From: Pollutimonas subterranea
Lineage (GTDB): Bacteria; Pseudomonadota; Gammaproteobacteria; Burkholderiales; Burkholderiaceae_B
Assembly: GCF_002849655.1 (NCBI RefSeq)
Contig: NZ_PDNW01000008.1
Location: forward strand, 62,001-126,000
Direction: 5' to 3'
DNA length: 64,000 nt
A model generated the notes under the pieces. It ran no database searches. It saw only the letters and a list, made by a program, of their open reading frames with translations, and was not told the DNA's origin. Both the position numbers and the translations under genes were made by a program. Shown in pieces: positions 43,887 to 52,334 of this stretch. Positions within the stretch are counted from its first letter, which is position 1; the number at the start of each line of letters is the position of its first letter.

Positions 43887-45137
43887 ATGAACAAGAATGA
43901 AACTGGCTCCAACCGCGGTGCGCTGGCCGGCATGCGCGTGATCGAGCTGTCGCAGATAATGGCCGGCCCCACTTGCGGCATGATGCTTGCCGACCTGGGC
44001 GCCGATGTCATCAAGGTGGAAAAGCTGGAAGGCGGCGATGACGCACGCCAGTACCGCGACCCGCTGATCAACGGCGTTTCGGCGCCCTTCCTGATGCTCA
44101 ACCGCAACAAGCGGGCGATTGCGCTCAACCTGAAGAGCCCCCAAGGCAAGGAAGTGCTGCTGCGCATGGTGCGGGATGCGGATGTGATTACAGAAAACTT
44201 CCGCAAGGGCACCATGGAGAAGTTGGGCCTGGGCTACGAGACGCTACGGAAAGAAAACCCTGGGCTGATTTATTGCGCAGTGTCGGGTTACGGCCTTACC
44301 GGCCCATATGCCGACAAGGGGGGGTTCGACTTGATTGCCCAGGGCTTTTCAGGCCTGATGAGCATCACCGGCGAACCTGGCGGCCCGCCGCTACGCACCG
44401 GTAACTCCGTCGCCGATATTAACGCCGGCCTGCTGGCGGCGTTCGGCATACTGGCGGCCTACCAGCACAAGCAAAAAACAGGAGAAGGCCAGGTCGTTGA
44501 AACTTCGCTCCTGGAGGCCAGCCTGCAACAGCTGTATTGGCACGCCGCCATCTATTTCGGTACCGGACAATCCCCGGGCGCCACCGGTTCGTCCCATGTT
44601 CTCACGGCTCCCTACCAGGCATTCCCGACTGGCACAGAATGGATCATTATTGGCGGGGCCAACGAAAAGAACTGGGTCCGGATTGCCGAGGTGCTGGGTC
44701 ATCCAGAATGGTGCGAAGATCCGCGCTTCACGCGCAATACCGACCGCATGCAGAATCGCCCTGCACTGGTGCAGGAAATGAGTGAAATTCTAAAGACGCG
44801 CTCCGCCGAAGAATGGCTGGCGGCATTCGACGAAGCGGGCGTGCCTGCCGGCCCGGTGCATTCTATCGGAGAGGCTCTTTCGCATCCGCAGACCCTGGCG
44901 CGCGGCATGATCGTCGAACAGGAACATCCGCAAGCCGGACCGACGCACACCATAGGCATGCCCGTGAAATTTTCGGCCACACCGGCACAGTATCACCGCG
45001 CCGCGCCGCGCCTGGGCGAAGACACGGTGCAGATACTGGGCGAATTCGGTTATAGCGCCGATGAAATCGACGCCTTGATCGAAGCGGACGTTGTGCGTGA
45101 AGCGAACGCAGTAGCTCCATCCTACTCTGCGACGTAG
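43887..45137 (+). CDS. CaiB/BaiF family (class III) CoA transferase
   Basis: This 416-residue enzyme starts GALAGMRVIELSQIMAGP, then LADLGADVIKVEKLEGG, LNRNKRAIALNL and the catalytic-Asp region KGGFDLIAQGFSG. It activates a carboxylic acid by CoA transfer from a donor such as succinyl-CoA. It is third in the GntR operon, with GAGG before the start. Its last 16 bases overlap the convergent Bug gene at 45122. Confidence 0.92.
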   Translation: MNKNETGSNRGALAGMRVIELSQIMAGPTCGMMLADLGADVIKVEKLEGGDDARQYRDPLINGVSAPFLMLNRNKRAIALNLKSPQGKEVLLRMVRDADVITENFRKGTMEKLGLGYETLRKENPGLIYCAVSGYGLTGPYADKGGFDLIAQGFSGLMSITGEPGGPPLRTGNSVADINAGLLAAFGILAAYQHKQKTGEGQVVETSLLEASLQQLYWHAAIYFGTGQSPGATGSSHVLTAPYQAFPTGTEWIIIGGANEKNWVRIAEVLGHPEWCEDPRFTRNTDRMQNRPALVQEMSEILKTRSAEEWLAAFDEAGVPAGPVHSIGEALSHPQTLARGMIVEQEHPQAGPTHTIGMPVKFSATPAQYHRAAPRLGEDTVQILGEFGYSADEIDALIEADVVREANAVAPSYSAT

Positions 45138-46102
45138 CCCGACTCTTTGATAATTGGTTTCCACGTGTCCAGGTCGTTTTGCAGGATGTCGGCTAACTGC
45201 TGATGCGACCCGCTTTGTGGAATAAAGCCAATTGGAACAATGGCCTTAGCGACCTCAGCAGTTCTACCCACATTGTTGAACGCCGTTTCCAGGCGCTCAA
45301 TCAATGCGGGGTCAGCGCCGAGGGGCGCGAAGATCCCCATCCATCCCGATGCTTCCAAATTCCCGTAACCCAGCTCACTGAAGGTCGGCACGTCTTTGAG
45401 GATGTCCAGTCGCTTGGTTCCGGTGACGGCCAGCACTTTTACGTCGCCCGTAGCGACGTATTCCGTGATGATGCCAATGGCATCGACCGCCGCTGGAATG
45501 TGTTGCCCCAGCAAATCGTTGAGCAACGGGGCGCCGCCGCGATAAGGCACTGGCGTCATCGTTATCCCCTTCTCCTTGCCTACCGTATAGCCGATAAAAT
45601 GCGGCGCACTGCCCGCGGCCGGAATGCCGAACATTCCATACTTGCTGGGATTCTCGCGAACCAATTCAACGTATTCATCCAATGTCTTTGCCGGCGTGCC
45701 TTTGCCCACTGAAAGGATATGCTCGAATTTTGCAATAACCGCTACCGGTGCAAAGTCTTTTACCGGGTCGTATGCCACTGACTTTATGGTAAGTGGAAGC
45801 GTCGACATCATGTGGTTGTTGGCGACGAGCAGAACCGACCCATCTTTGGGCGACTGCAGGAAACCCTGTGCCGCAACCTGCCCCCCCGCGCCGGCCCGAT
45901 TATCGACGACGACCGAAACACCTAATTCAGCGCGAAGTTTCTCGGCATATATCCGTGCCACGGCGTCAGCGGTCCCGCCCGCCGGATAGCCGACCACCAG
46001 CTTTATGGGATCCGGCAGTGTTATTGCAAGCGCGCCTTGAACTGAACTCAATGCCACGACACTGGCGCACGCCAAGCTAAACAGAACATTTGTTGCTTTC
46101 AT
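45122..46102 (-). CDS. Bug family TTT substrate-binding protein
   Basis: This 326-residue receptor has a signal peptide (MKATNVLFSLACASVVALSS, cut near residue 27, GALAI), the Bug core DPIKLVVGYPAGGTADAVARI, and VDNRAGAGGQVAAQGFL. The start at 46102 follows from the signal peptide; the longer frame has none. It is on the minus strand downstream of the ornithine-cyclodeaminase-like, dehydratase-like and M20 genes, so it may supply their substrate. Confidence 0.92.
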   Translation of the reverse strand: MKATNVLFSLACASVVALSSVQGALAITLPDPIKLVVGYPAGGTADAVARIYAEKLRAELGVSVVVDNRAGAGGQVAAQGFLQSPKDGSVLLVANNHMMSTLPLTIKSVAYDPVKDFAPVAVIAKFEHILSVGKGTPAKTLDEYVELVRENPSKYGMFGIPAAGSAPHFIGYTVGKEKGITMTPVPYRGGAPLLNDLLGQHIPAAVDAIGIITEYVATGDVKVLAVTGTKRLDILKDVPTFSELGYGNLEASGWMGIFAPLGADPALIERLETAFNNVGRTAEVAKAIVPIGFIPQSGSHQQLADILQNDLDTWKPIIKESGYVAE

Positions 46103-46130
46103 GGTTATTCCCCTCTGATTAACGAATTTT

Positions 46131-47135
46131 TTATGGTTTGACGCGTATGCCGGCCTTTGCGGACACATGGCGACGATGCAGCTCGGCCGCTACGATGACA
46201 TCCTCGAAGGCGAGCCCCAGTGACTTGAACAAGGTGACCTGATCTTTTGATGTGCGCCCTTTTTCCGGGTGGACGATGACTTCGCTAAGTTCGGTAAGCG
46301 GGCTGTCCTTATTCAAATATCCATCCCGCATTGCGTTCAGGTATTCACCCGATTCACGCTTGGTAGATGCCGCAAGATCGACAAACAGCGTGGCGGCGGC
46401 CATGGTCGCGCCGTCGATTTCGCAATACGAGGGAGTGCTTGCCCCCATGGCCGTAATGTGAGTGCCCGGCTTTATCCATTCATTGCGTAATACCGGCACA
46501 GCGGAATTCGTTGCAGTCACCACAATGTCTGACGCGGCTAGGGCGGATTGCACATTGTCGGTCGCCTCGACGGCGAAGGTGCTTCTGTTTCCTGCGTCAC
46601 GCGCAAACTTCTGCGCGTTGCCGATGTCGCGCGATACGACAAACACCTTGGTCAGCGTGCGAACCGCGGCAATGGCCTGCAGTTGCCAGAAGGCTTGATG
46701 TCCCGTACCGAACAACGTAAGCGTGGAGGCCTCGGGATTGGCGAGCAAAGACGTGGCCAGTCCCGTCACAGCGGCGGTCCGCAGCGCCGTTACACTGCAT
46801 GCATCGAAGATGGCCAGTGTCTCGCCCGTAAGGCCGCTCATGAGCATGACACTTCCCTGGTGGGGATCCTTGCCTATTCGTGTGTTCTCGGGAAACAGCG
46901 TACCTATCTTCGCACCATAGACCGGGATGGAATAAATGTCGGGATCATCCACGCAGGCAGGCATCAGGCCCAGGAATCCGCTACTTAACGGTGACTTGAT
47001 AATGGTGCGCAAAGGTTGGTCAATTCGCCCGTTGGCGAGCGCAACAAAGCCCTTTCTCATCAGGCCGATGCCGTCCTGCATGGATATCGCCGCATAGACG
47101 TCCGCGGCCGATGCCACCAGTACATCTGCCGACAT
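46131..47135 (-). CDS. Ornithine cyclodeaminase/mu-crystallin family (imino-acid reductase-like)
   Basis: This 334-residue NAD(P)-dependent protein has MQDGIGLMRKGFVALANG at the N-terminus, the Rossmann motif LFGTGHQAFWQLQAI at about 130-145, and ITAMGASTPSYCEID. Family members include ornithine cyclodeaminase, ketimine reductases, EutC, and BhcD iminosuccinate reductase. Its start shares one base with the stop of the PLP dehydratase-like gene (TGATG). That pairing matches EutB-EutC and BhcB-BhcD, in which the second enzyme reduces the imine made by the first. Confidence 0.88.
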   Translation of the reverse strand: MSADVLVASAADVYAAISMQDGIGLMRKGFVALANGRIDQPLRTIIKSPLSSGFLGLMPACVDDPDIYSIPVYGAKIGTLFPENTRIGKDPHQGSVMLMSGLTGETLAIFDACSVTALRTAAVTGLATSLLANPEASTLTLFGTGHQAFWQLQAIAAVRTLTKVFVVSRDIGNAQKFARDAGNRSTFAVEATDNVQSALAASDIVVTATNSAVPVLRNEWIKPGTHITAMGASTPSYCEIDGATMAAATLFVDLAASTKRESGEYLNAMRDGYLNKDSPLTELSEVIVHPEKGRTSKDQVTLFKSLGLAFEDVIVAAELHRRHVSAKAGIRVKP

Positions 47136-48130
47136 CACACGCCCCCGTTGGCCGCGGCTGCGCCCAGGTGTTTCATGTAGGTGGCCGAATCGGTGTTCGT
47201 ACCGCACAGCAGGACACCTACGCGTTTGCCCCGCAGCTCGTCACGCAAGGGGTGCAGCAACGCCGCTGTCGCCACCGCGCATGCGGGTTCGATAGCCAAT
47301 TTCAGCTCCGAAAACAGTACAAGCATCGCTTCGCGGATCTGGTCTTCCGATACGGTTGTAAGCGTATCGATGTTATCTCGGCAGATTTGGTAGCTGTACG
47401 CATCGGTGTGCGGCGCCATCAGACTGTCCGCAATACTGCTCATGGCGCCAATCTTCTGGGGCGCGTTGGCGTTAAAGCTGAGTGCCATGACGTTGGCGCC
47501 CTCCGGCTCCACGCCATAAACCTTGCATCCCGGTGCCATAAGCTTAATGGCGCTAGCCACGCCGGCCGCCAGACCGCCCCCGCCTATCGGGACCAGCACC
47601 GCGTCAAGGCCCGGCGATTGTTGCATCCACTCATAGCCCAGCGTGGCGGTACCGAGCACGGTCGGGTGTGTGCTGAAAGGATGGATGAACGTCATATTCT
47701 CGGTGGCTTCGATCTCACGCACGATATCGAAAGCCTTTTGGCCGTCATCGGCAAAGATGATTTCGGCGCCGTATCGCTTGCACAAACTGACGCGCGCCGG
47801 GCTGGCGGTCTTGATCATGACGGTCTTCGCCTTAAGCCCCAATTTGTGCGCGACATACGCCACCGCAACGGCGTGATTCCCCGCGGAAACGCAGGTCACT
47901 CCCTTGGCCTTCTGTTCATCCGACAAACCCAAGACATTCGTGAACGCGCCCCGTGCCTTGAATGTGCCGGCCACCTGGAACAGCTCAAACTTAAAATTGA
48001 TCACGGTACCCTCGGCGAACCCCGGCAATACGTAATCCAGCGCGGGAGTTTCACGCACATACGGCGCAAGTTTGCTGTGCGCTTGCGCGATGGCGTCTAT
48101 TGTCAGTGGCGGCGTTTGTCCAACGGTCAT
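47135..48130 (-). CDS. PLP-dependent threonine/serine dehydratase-like enzyme (EutB/BhcB-like)
   Basis: This 331-residue fold-type II PLP enzyme has the PLP lysine in AGTFKARGAFTNVL (about residue 50), SAGNHAVAVAYVAHKLG (phosphate-binding loop), and the Gly-rich LVPIGGGGLAAGVASA. Candidate reactions are dehydration of threonine, serine or 3-hydroxyaspartate. Coupling to the ornithine-cyclodeaminase-like gene suggests it forms an imine from a hydroxyamino acid. The ATG at 48130 agrees with the family start. Confidence 0.88.
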   Translation of the reverse strand: MTVGQTPPLTIDAIAQAHSKLAPYVRETPALDYVLPGFAEGTVINFKFELFQVAGTFKARGAFTNVLGLSDEQKAKGVTCVSAGNHAVAVAYVAHKLGLKAKTVMIKTASPARVSLCKRYGAEIIFADDGQKAFDIVREIEATENMTFIHPFSTHPTVLGTATLGYEWMQQSPGLDAVLVPIGGGGLAAGVASAIKLMAPGCKVYGVEPEGANVMALSFNANAPQKIGAMSSIADSLMAPHTDAYSYQICRDNIDTLTTVSEDQIREAMLVLFSELKLAIEPACAVATAALLHPLRDELRGKRVGVLLCGTNTDSATYMKHLGAAAANGGV

Positions 48131-48190
48131 GAAATTGCTCCGGTAATAATTGAGTAATGCTTGTCTGTGGCGCCAAGGCGTCAACCGTGG

Positions 48191-49393
48191 CTAGGCGGCC
48201 TGGCTATTGATAAGCGCGATAAGAAATTTCTCGCATTGATCCAACTGCTCAAGGCTCACGTATTCGTCAGGACGGTGGGCCTGTTCGATATTGCCCGGTC
48301 CGCAAATTATCGAGGGCACGCCGGCCGCCTGAAAAAGGCCAGCTTCCGTTCCATAGGCCACTTTACGGATCTCAGTGTCGCGGGTCAGGGCGCGCACCAA
48401 TTGCGTGATGGCCGCGTCCTCGGCGGCGTCCAATCCGGGGGATCGGGCCAATTTCTCGATATCGATTTTGGCGGCGGCGTTTTCCCGCGTCATGCTGGGC
48501 ATGATGGTGCTGTCGATATAGTCGCGCACCTGCTGCAAAATGGTTTCCGGCGACGACCCGGGTAAATTCCTGTATTCGAACTCGAATTCGCACAGGTCAG
48601 GCACAGTATTCAATGCAATACCGCCTCGTATCATGCTGGTTTGCACGGTCGTGTAGGGAACGTCGAACGCATCATCGTAAGGGCCGTTGGCCTTGATTCC
48701 GTCAGCGATATCGCGAATAGTGCAAATGATACGCGCTGCATACTCGATGGCATTCAAGCCCTTGGGCGTCAGCGAAGAGTGAGCGGCATGGCCATGCACA
48801 CGGCAGCGGTACACATTGATGCCCTTATGCGCAACAATGGCGCGCATGCTGGTGGGTTCGCCAACAACGCAGCCACTCGGGTTGACCCCTCGATCAATCA
48901 AATCCTGAATCATGGAAGGCGCCCCAACGCAGCCGATCTCCTCATCGTACGAATAGGCCAGGTGTACAGGATGTGCCAGCCTGGTTTGCAGCATGCGGGG
49001 GACGAGCTGAAGCGTCACGCCAATGAACCCCTTCATATCGCATGCGCCCCGGCCGTACAAGTTGCCATCGCGCAACTCCGGCTTGAAAGGATCACTGGTC
49101 CAGTGCTGGCCATCCACCGGCACCACGTCTGTGTGACCGGATAACACGATGCCTCCCGTGGTTTCGCCTGTGGCGCTCGGGATGGTGGCAAACAAGTTGG
49201 CCTTTTTGCCCGTCTTGTCGAACGTCAGCGTGGATTCAATGCCTTGGCCGGAAAGGTAATCCTTGATGTAGGCAATGAGGTCCAGATTCGAATCGCGGCT
49301 CGTCGTATCGTATGAGATCAGCTTCCGGGTCCAATCGACTGACGTGCTGGGAAATGTGGTGGATGACTCATTGGGTTGCGGCATAATACTCAT
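48191..49393 (-). CDS. M20 family deacylase, acetylornithine deacetylase (ArgE)-like
   Basis: This 400-residue zinc aminoacylase has the metal motifs LSGHTDVVPVDGQHW (His/Asp), GRGACDMKGFIG (bridging Asp) and SYDEEIGCVGA (catalytic and metal Glu). It splits N-acyl amino acids such as N-acetylornithine. The start is uncertain: ATG at 49393 has GAG at a suitable distance and gives an ArgE-like length, while 49426 adds 11 residues. It diverges from the XRE-cupin regulator and is first of the minus-strand cluster. Confidence 0.88.
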   Translation of the reverse strand: MSIMPQPNESSTTFPSTSVDWTRKLISYDTTSRDSNLDLIAYIKDYLSGQGIESTLTFDKTGKKANLFATIPSATGETTGGIVLSGHTDVVPVDGQHWTSDPFKPELRDGNLYGRGACDMKGFIGVTLQLVPRMLQTRLAHPVHLAYSYDEEIGCVGAPSMIQDLIDRGVNPSGCVVGEPTSMRAIVAHKGINVYRCRVHGHAAHSSLTPKGLNAIEYAARIICTIRDIADGIKANGPYDDAFDVPYTTVQTSMIRGGIALNTVPDLCEFEFEYRNLPGSSPETILQQVRDYIDSTIMPSMTRENAAAKIDIEKLARSPGLDAAEDAAITQLVRALTRDTEIRKVAYGTEAGLFQAAGVPSIICGPGNIEQAHRPDEYVSLEQLDQCEKFLIALINSQAA

Positions 49394-49440
49394 CGGAAGC
49401 TCATGGGGTAAGCGAATAGAAGGCATAACAATAGGCGTAA

Positions 49441-49458
49441 ATTTTCACTTATGAAAAT
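49441..49458. promoter_or_regulatory. Candidate operator between ArgE-like and XRE-cupin genes
   Basis: ATTTTC (49441-49446) and GAAAAT (49453-49458) form a 6-bp inverted repeat with a six-base centre, in a strongly AT-rich divergent gap. A role as the XRE-cupin site is inferred from position. Confidence 0.35.
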
Positions 49459-49500
49459 ATATAATTTAAATTTCTATTCAGTATTTAATAGCAATTAACT

Positions 49501-50145
49501 ATGGTAACTGTCAAAGCAAGGGAGACCTCGCATCGCGAAGAAGACCGTGTTCTTACCAAGCATGAGATGGGCAACAAGATCCGCGTTGCCCGTAAGGACC
49601 AAGGGCTCACGCTGATGGACCTGTCGCGACGGTCCAAAGTCTCGCTGGCCTCACTGTCCAAGGCAGAGCGGGGATTGATTGCGCTCAGCTATGAAAAATT
49701 CCTGGCGGTGAGCCAGGCGCTGGGCATGGACTTGTCTGACCTCTTCAGGAAGACCGCGGCACAGGAAAAAGGCGGCGTAGTCGTTGATCGCGCCAACGAC
49801 GCCGTCATTTACAGGGCCAACCGGTATCTCTACGGAATGTTGGCAACCAAATGGCCGCAAAAGAAAATGACGCCCATGTACGGCCGGGTAGAGCCCGGTG
49901 CACCCATCGATGCTTCCGACTTCAGCAAGCATGCGGGGGAAGAGTTCATATTTGTACTGGAAGGCAGCCTGACGATGGAGTTTGAAAACGGTACGTCGCA
50001 AACGCTCGACAGACACGATAGTATTTACTTCAACAGCGCATTGGGCCATCACTATCTGTGCGCTTCGCCCACGGCGGTCGAGATCCTGGTGGTGTGCCTG
50101 AACGATGGAGAGTCAATGCCTACGCCTATGCCGATGCAAGACTGA
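49501..50145 (+). CDS. XRE family regulator with C-terminal cupin domain
   Basis: This 214-residue protein has an HTH (about 23-78, MGNKIRVARKDQGLTLMDLS, then SKVSLASLSKAERGLI) and a cupin barrel (about 120-205, YGRVEPGAPIDASDFSKHAG, EEFIFVLEGSLTMEFENG, ALGHHY). Such regulators often repress amino-acid or polyamine catabolic genes and bind the ligand in the cupin. It is divergent from the M20 deacylase cluster, its likely target. The start at 49501 is the earliest ATG; 49567 is an alternative. Confidence 0.9.
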   Translation: MVTVKARETSHREEDRVLTKHEMGNKIRVARKDQGLTLMDLSRRSKVSLASLSKAERGLIALSYEKFLAVSQALGMDLSDLFRKTAAQEKGGVVVDRANDAVIYRANRYLYGMLATKWPQKKMTPMYGRVEPGAPIDASDFSKHAGEEFIFVLEGSLTMEFENGTSQTLDRHDSIYFNSALGHHYLCASPTAVEILVVCLNDGESMPTPMPMQD

Positions 50146-50172
50146 GGCGCAAGCTGTACATCATGGCCGCAT

Positions 50173-50226
50173 TTGCGAAATAGGAAGTGTTCGCTGATAC
50201 CTTCCGCACCGCCGCCTATTCCGCAA
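50173..50226. terminator. Inverted repeat between convergent XRE-cupin and Bug genes
   Basis: TTGCGAAATAGG (50173-50184) and CCTATTCCGCAA (50215-50226) pair with one mismatch around a 30-base loop. There is no T-run, so a terminator role is tentative. Confidence 0.3.
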
Positions 50227-50239
50227 TATGCCCAAGATT

Positions 50240-51214
50240 CTATTGCGGCTTGATGTCTGCCGTTTTCACCACACCGGCCCAGTAACGGTGTTCTTCGGCG
50301 ATGGTTGCACCCAGGGCCTGAGGCGCGGCATAGCTGACTTCGGACCCCTGCTTGGCCAGGCTGGCCTTCAATCCGGGGTCCGCCAGTACCGCTTCAAGCG
50401 CCGTCGACAGCGTGGCGACCACTTCGGTGGGGACGCCCTTTGGAGCGAAGAGACCGAAGACATTGTCGGCGACGACATTCTTTACGCCCGCCTCTGCCAG
50501 CGTCGGCACATCGGGCAACAAGCTGACGCGCGACGTCGATGCCACCGCCAGGTACCTGATCTTGCCCGCCTGCACCATGGGCATGGAACCCGTCACGCTA
50601 TCGAACATCATCGCCGACGAGCCGTTGGCCACATCAGGCAAGGCCTGCGCGCTACCCTTATACGGGATGTGCATCATATCGAGCTGGTTGCCGGCGACGA
50701 ACAGTTCGGACTCCAGGTGCGATAACGTGCCCGTCCCCTGGGACGCAAAGTTGTAGGTGCCGGGCTTTTCCTTCAGATAAGCGAGCAACTCGCCCACACT
50801 CTTGATCGGCAAAGACGCAGGCACGACAAGCGCATGCGGCGCGAAACCTACCTGCCCTATAGGTACAAAATCCTTGAGCAGGCTCACTTCCTGTTTGGGA
50901 TAAATCGCGGCGGCGATCGCCTGATTGGTGGTGGCGGCCAGATATAGGTTATAGCCATCGGTTTGTGCGCGCGCGGCAGCCGCCAAGCCGATGGCGCCGC
51001 CAGCGCCCGGACGATTCTGGACCACCACCGTTTGTCCCAGATTGTCTGATAGGCGCTGTCCTACAGCGCGCGCCAAGGCATCGGTCGCACCCGCCGGCGG
51101 GAACGAAATAATGACTTCTATCGGTTTTTCGGGATAGGCGGCATTTGCGGTGAATGCCATGGCCAGGCCTCCGGCCAGGGCGACCGATTTTGCGTAGGCA
51201 TATATTGCTTTCAT
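50240..51214 (-). CDS. Bug family TTT substrate-binding protein
   Basis: This 324-residue receptor has a signal peptide (MKAIYAYAKSVALAGGLAMA, cut near residue 25, NAA), then PEKPIEVIISFPPAGATDALAR and QNRPGAGGAIGLAAAARA. It lies between the XRE-cupin gene (convergent) and the alpha/beta hydrolase gene, with a 250-base gap upstream that holds no other gene. It is not tightly coupled to any neighbour, so assignment to the hydrolase/acyl-CoA cluster is uncertain. Confidence 0.92.
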   Translation of the reverse strand: MKAIYAYAKSVALAGGLAMAFTANAAYPEKPIEVIISFPPAGATDALARAVGQRLSDNLGQTVVVQNRPGAGGAIGLAAAARAQTDGYNLYLAATTNQAIAAAIYPKQEVSLLKDFVPIGQVGFAPHALVVPASLPIKSVGELLAYLKEKPGTYNFASQGTGTLSHLESELFVAGNQLDMMHIPYKGSAQALPDVANGSSAMMFDSVTGSMPMVQAGKIRYLAVASTSRVSLLPDVPTLAEAGVKNVVADNVFGLFAPKGVPTEVVATLSTALEAVLADPGLKASLAKQGSEVSYAAPQALGATIAEEHRYWAGVVKTADIKPQ

Positions 51215-51465
51215 AGCGACTTCTTCCTTGATCGTGAAACGTGACTGACAAAATGGACCCTATTGCTTGACGCAAGGGCCGTGCCAAGTCTCTCGATAGC
51301 GACGAAAACGCAGCATGCAGCGCTATAGATGCTTGTTTTATAGCGGAAAAATATCTTTTGAATACGATATGCGTGCGGCCGGTTCGCATCAAACCAGGTG
51401 GAAGCCGATGCGCGCCATGCTGCGGCGCACCAGTACGGAGCGCCACGCAAATTAACGTAAGCCGA

Positions 51466-52332
51466 TCAAGCCGGTGACAACCATCGCCCCAACAACTGGT
51501 TGACGTCCTGATGGCGCTCATATTGGACCCAATGGCCCGCCCCCGGCATGATGCACCACCCACGCTCAGGGCGCTCATCAGACAGCCGTTGCGCTGCCTC
51601 CACAGGATGCGCGGTTACATCGTGCTCACCCCAAAGCATCAGGAGGGGCATGGACAGGTTTTGCAGGGCGCTCGTTAAAGCGGTCGAGTGCGAGAAATCC
51701 TTGCTGCGATATCGGGTGGCCAGTGCAGCGGTTTCATGAATGGCAAGCGCCAACGCGTCGACGGAACCGGGTTCGTGCAGCAGGAACGACTGCAGGTTGT
51801 TTCGAAGGGCCGCCCGCCTGGCCACGGCGTCGTTGAGCCGCCAATTGACAAGCGCCGTCTTCTGTCGCCGCGTCCCGCCATGGCCGGCCGGGCCGAGTAA
51901 CGCCATTCGCGTCACGCCGCCCCGCCGCGCAGCCAACTGCCCGGCGGTCAATCCACCAAAGGAAAACCCCGCCAGGTCTATAAGCGTCTGGGCGCCCAGC
52001 AGCGTATCAAGATTGCCAGCCAACGTATCGACCAAGCGGGCTTGCCGTTGCGCGTCGTGGCGATCACCTACGAGGTCTTGTGAGTCGCCGAAACCTGGCA
52101 TATCGGGAACCCATACCGAATGCGTGGCTGATAGGGCTTCGATATTGCGTATCCAATGATGCCAGCTGCCGTGCCCTCCGTGCAGCAACACCAAAGGCGG
52201 GCCCTGGCCCCATTCGCGCCAGCGCACGGTACATCCCTGATAGGACACATCGTGCCGCCGGGCCAGTGAATCAATGCGCCGGATCGTATCCAGTGCATTG
52301 CTCTCGCCCGATGACATAAGCTGGCAGTCCAT
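51466..52332 (-). CDS. Alpha/beta hydrolase
   Basis: This 288-residue hydrolase has the oxyanion HGGHGSWHHW, nucleophile Ser in GFSFGG, acid Asp in LWGEHDVT and the catalytic His in GAGHWVQYE, a complete triad. It probably hydrolyses an ester, thioester or lactone. The ATG at 52332 lies 2 bases after the stop of the acyl-CoA ligase gene, so it belongs to the acyl-CoA dehydrogenase/Bug/ligase operon. A thioesterase or C-C hydrolase role cannot be separated by sequence. Confidence 0.9.
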   Translation of the reverse strand: MDCQLMSSGESNALDTIRRIDSLARRHDVSYQGCTVRWREWGQGPPLVLLHGGHGSWHHWIRNIEALSATHSVWVPDMPGFGDSQDLVGDRHDAQRQARLVDTLAGNLDTLLGAQTLIDLAGFSFGGLTAGQLAARRGGVTRMALLGPAGHGGTRRQKTALVNWRLNDAVARRAALRNNLQSFLLHEPGSVDALALAIHETAALATRYRSKDFSHSTALTSALQNLSMPLLMLWGEHDVTAHPVEAAQRLSDERPERGWCIMPGAGHWVQYERHQDVNQLLGRWLSPA

Positions 52333-52334
52333 CA

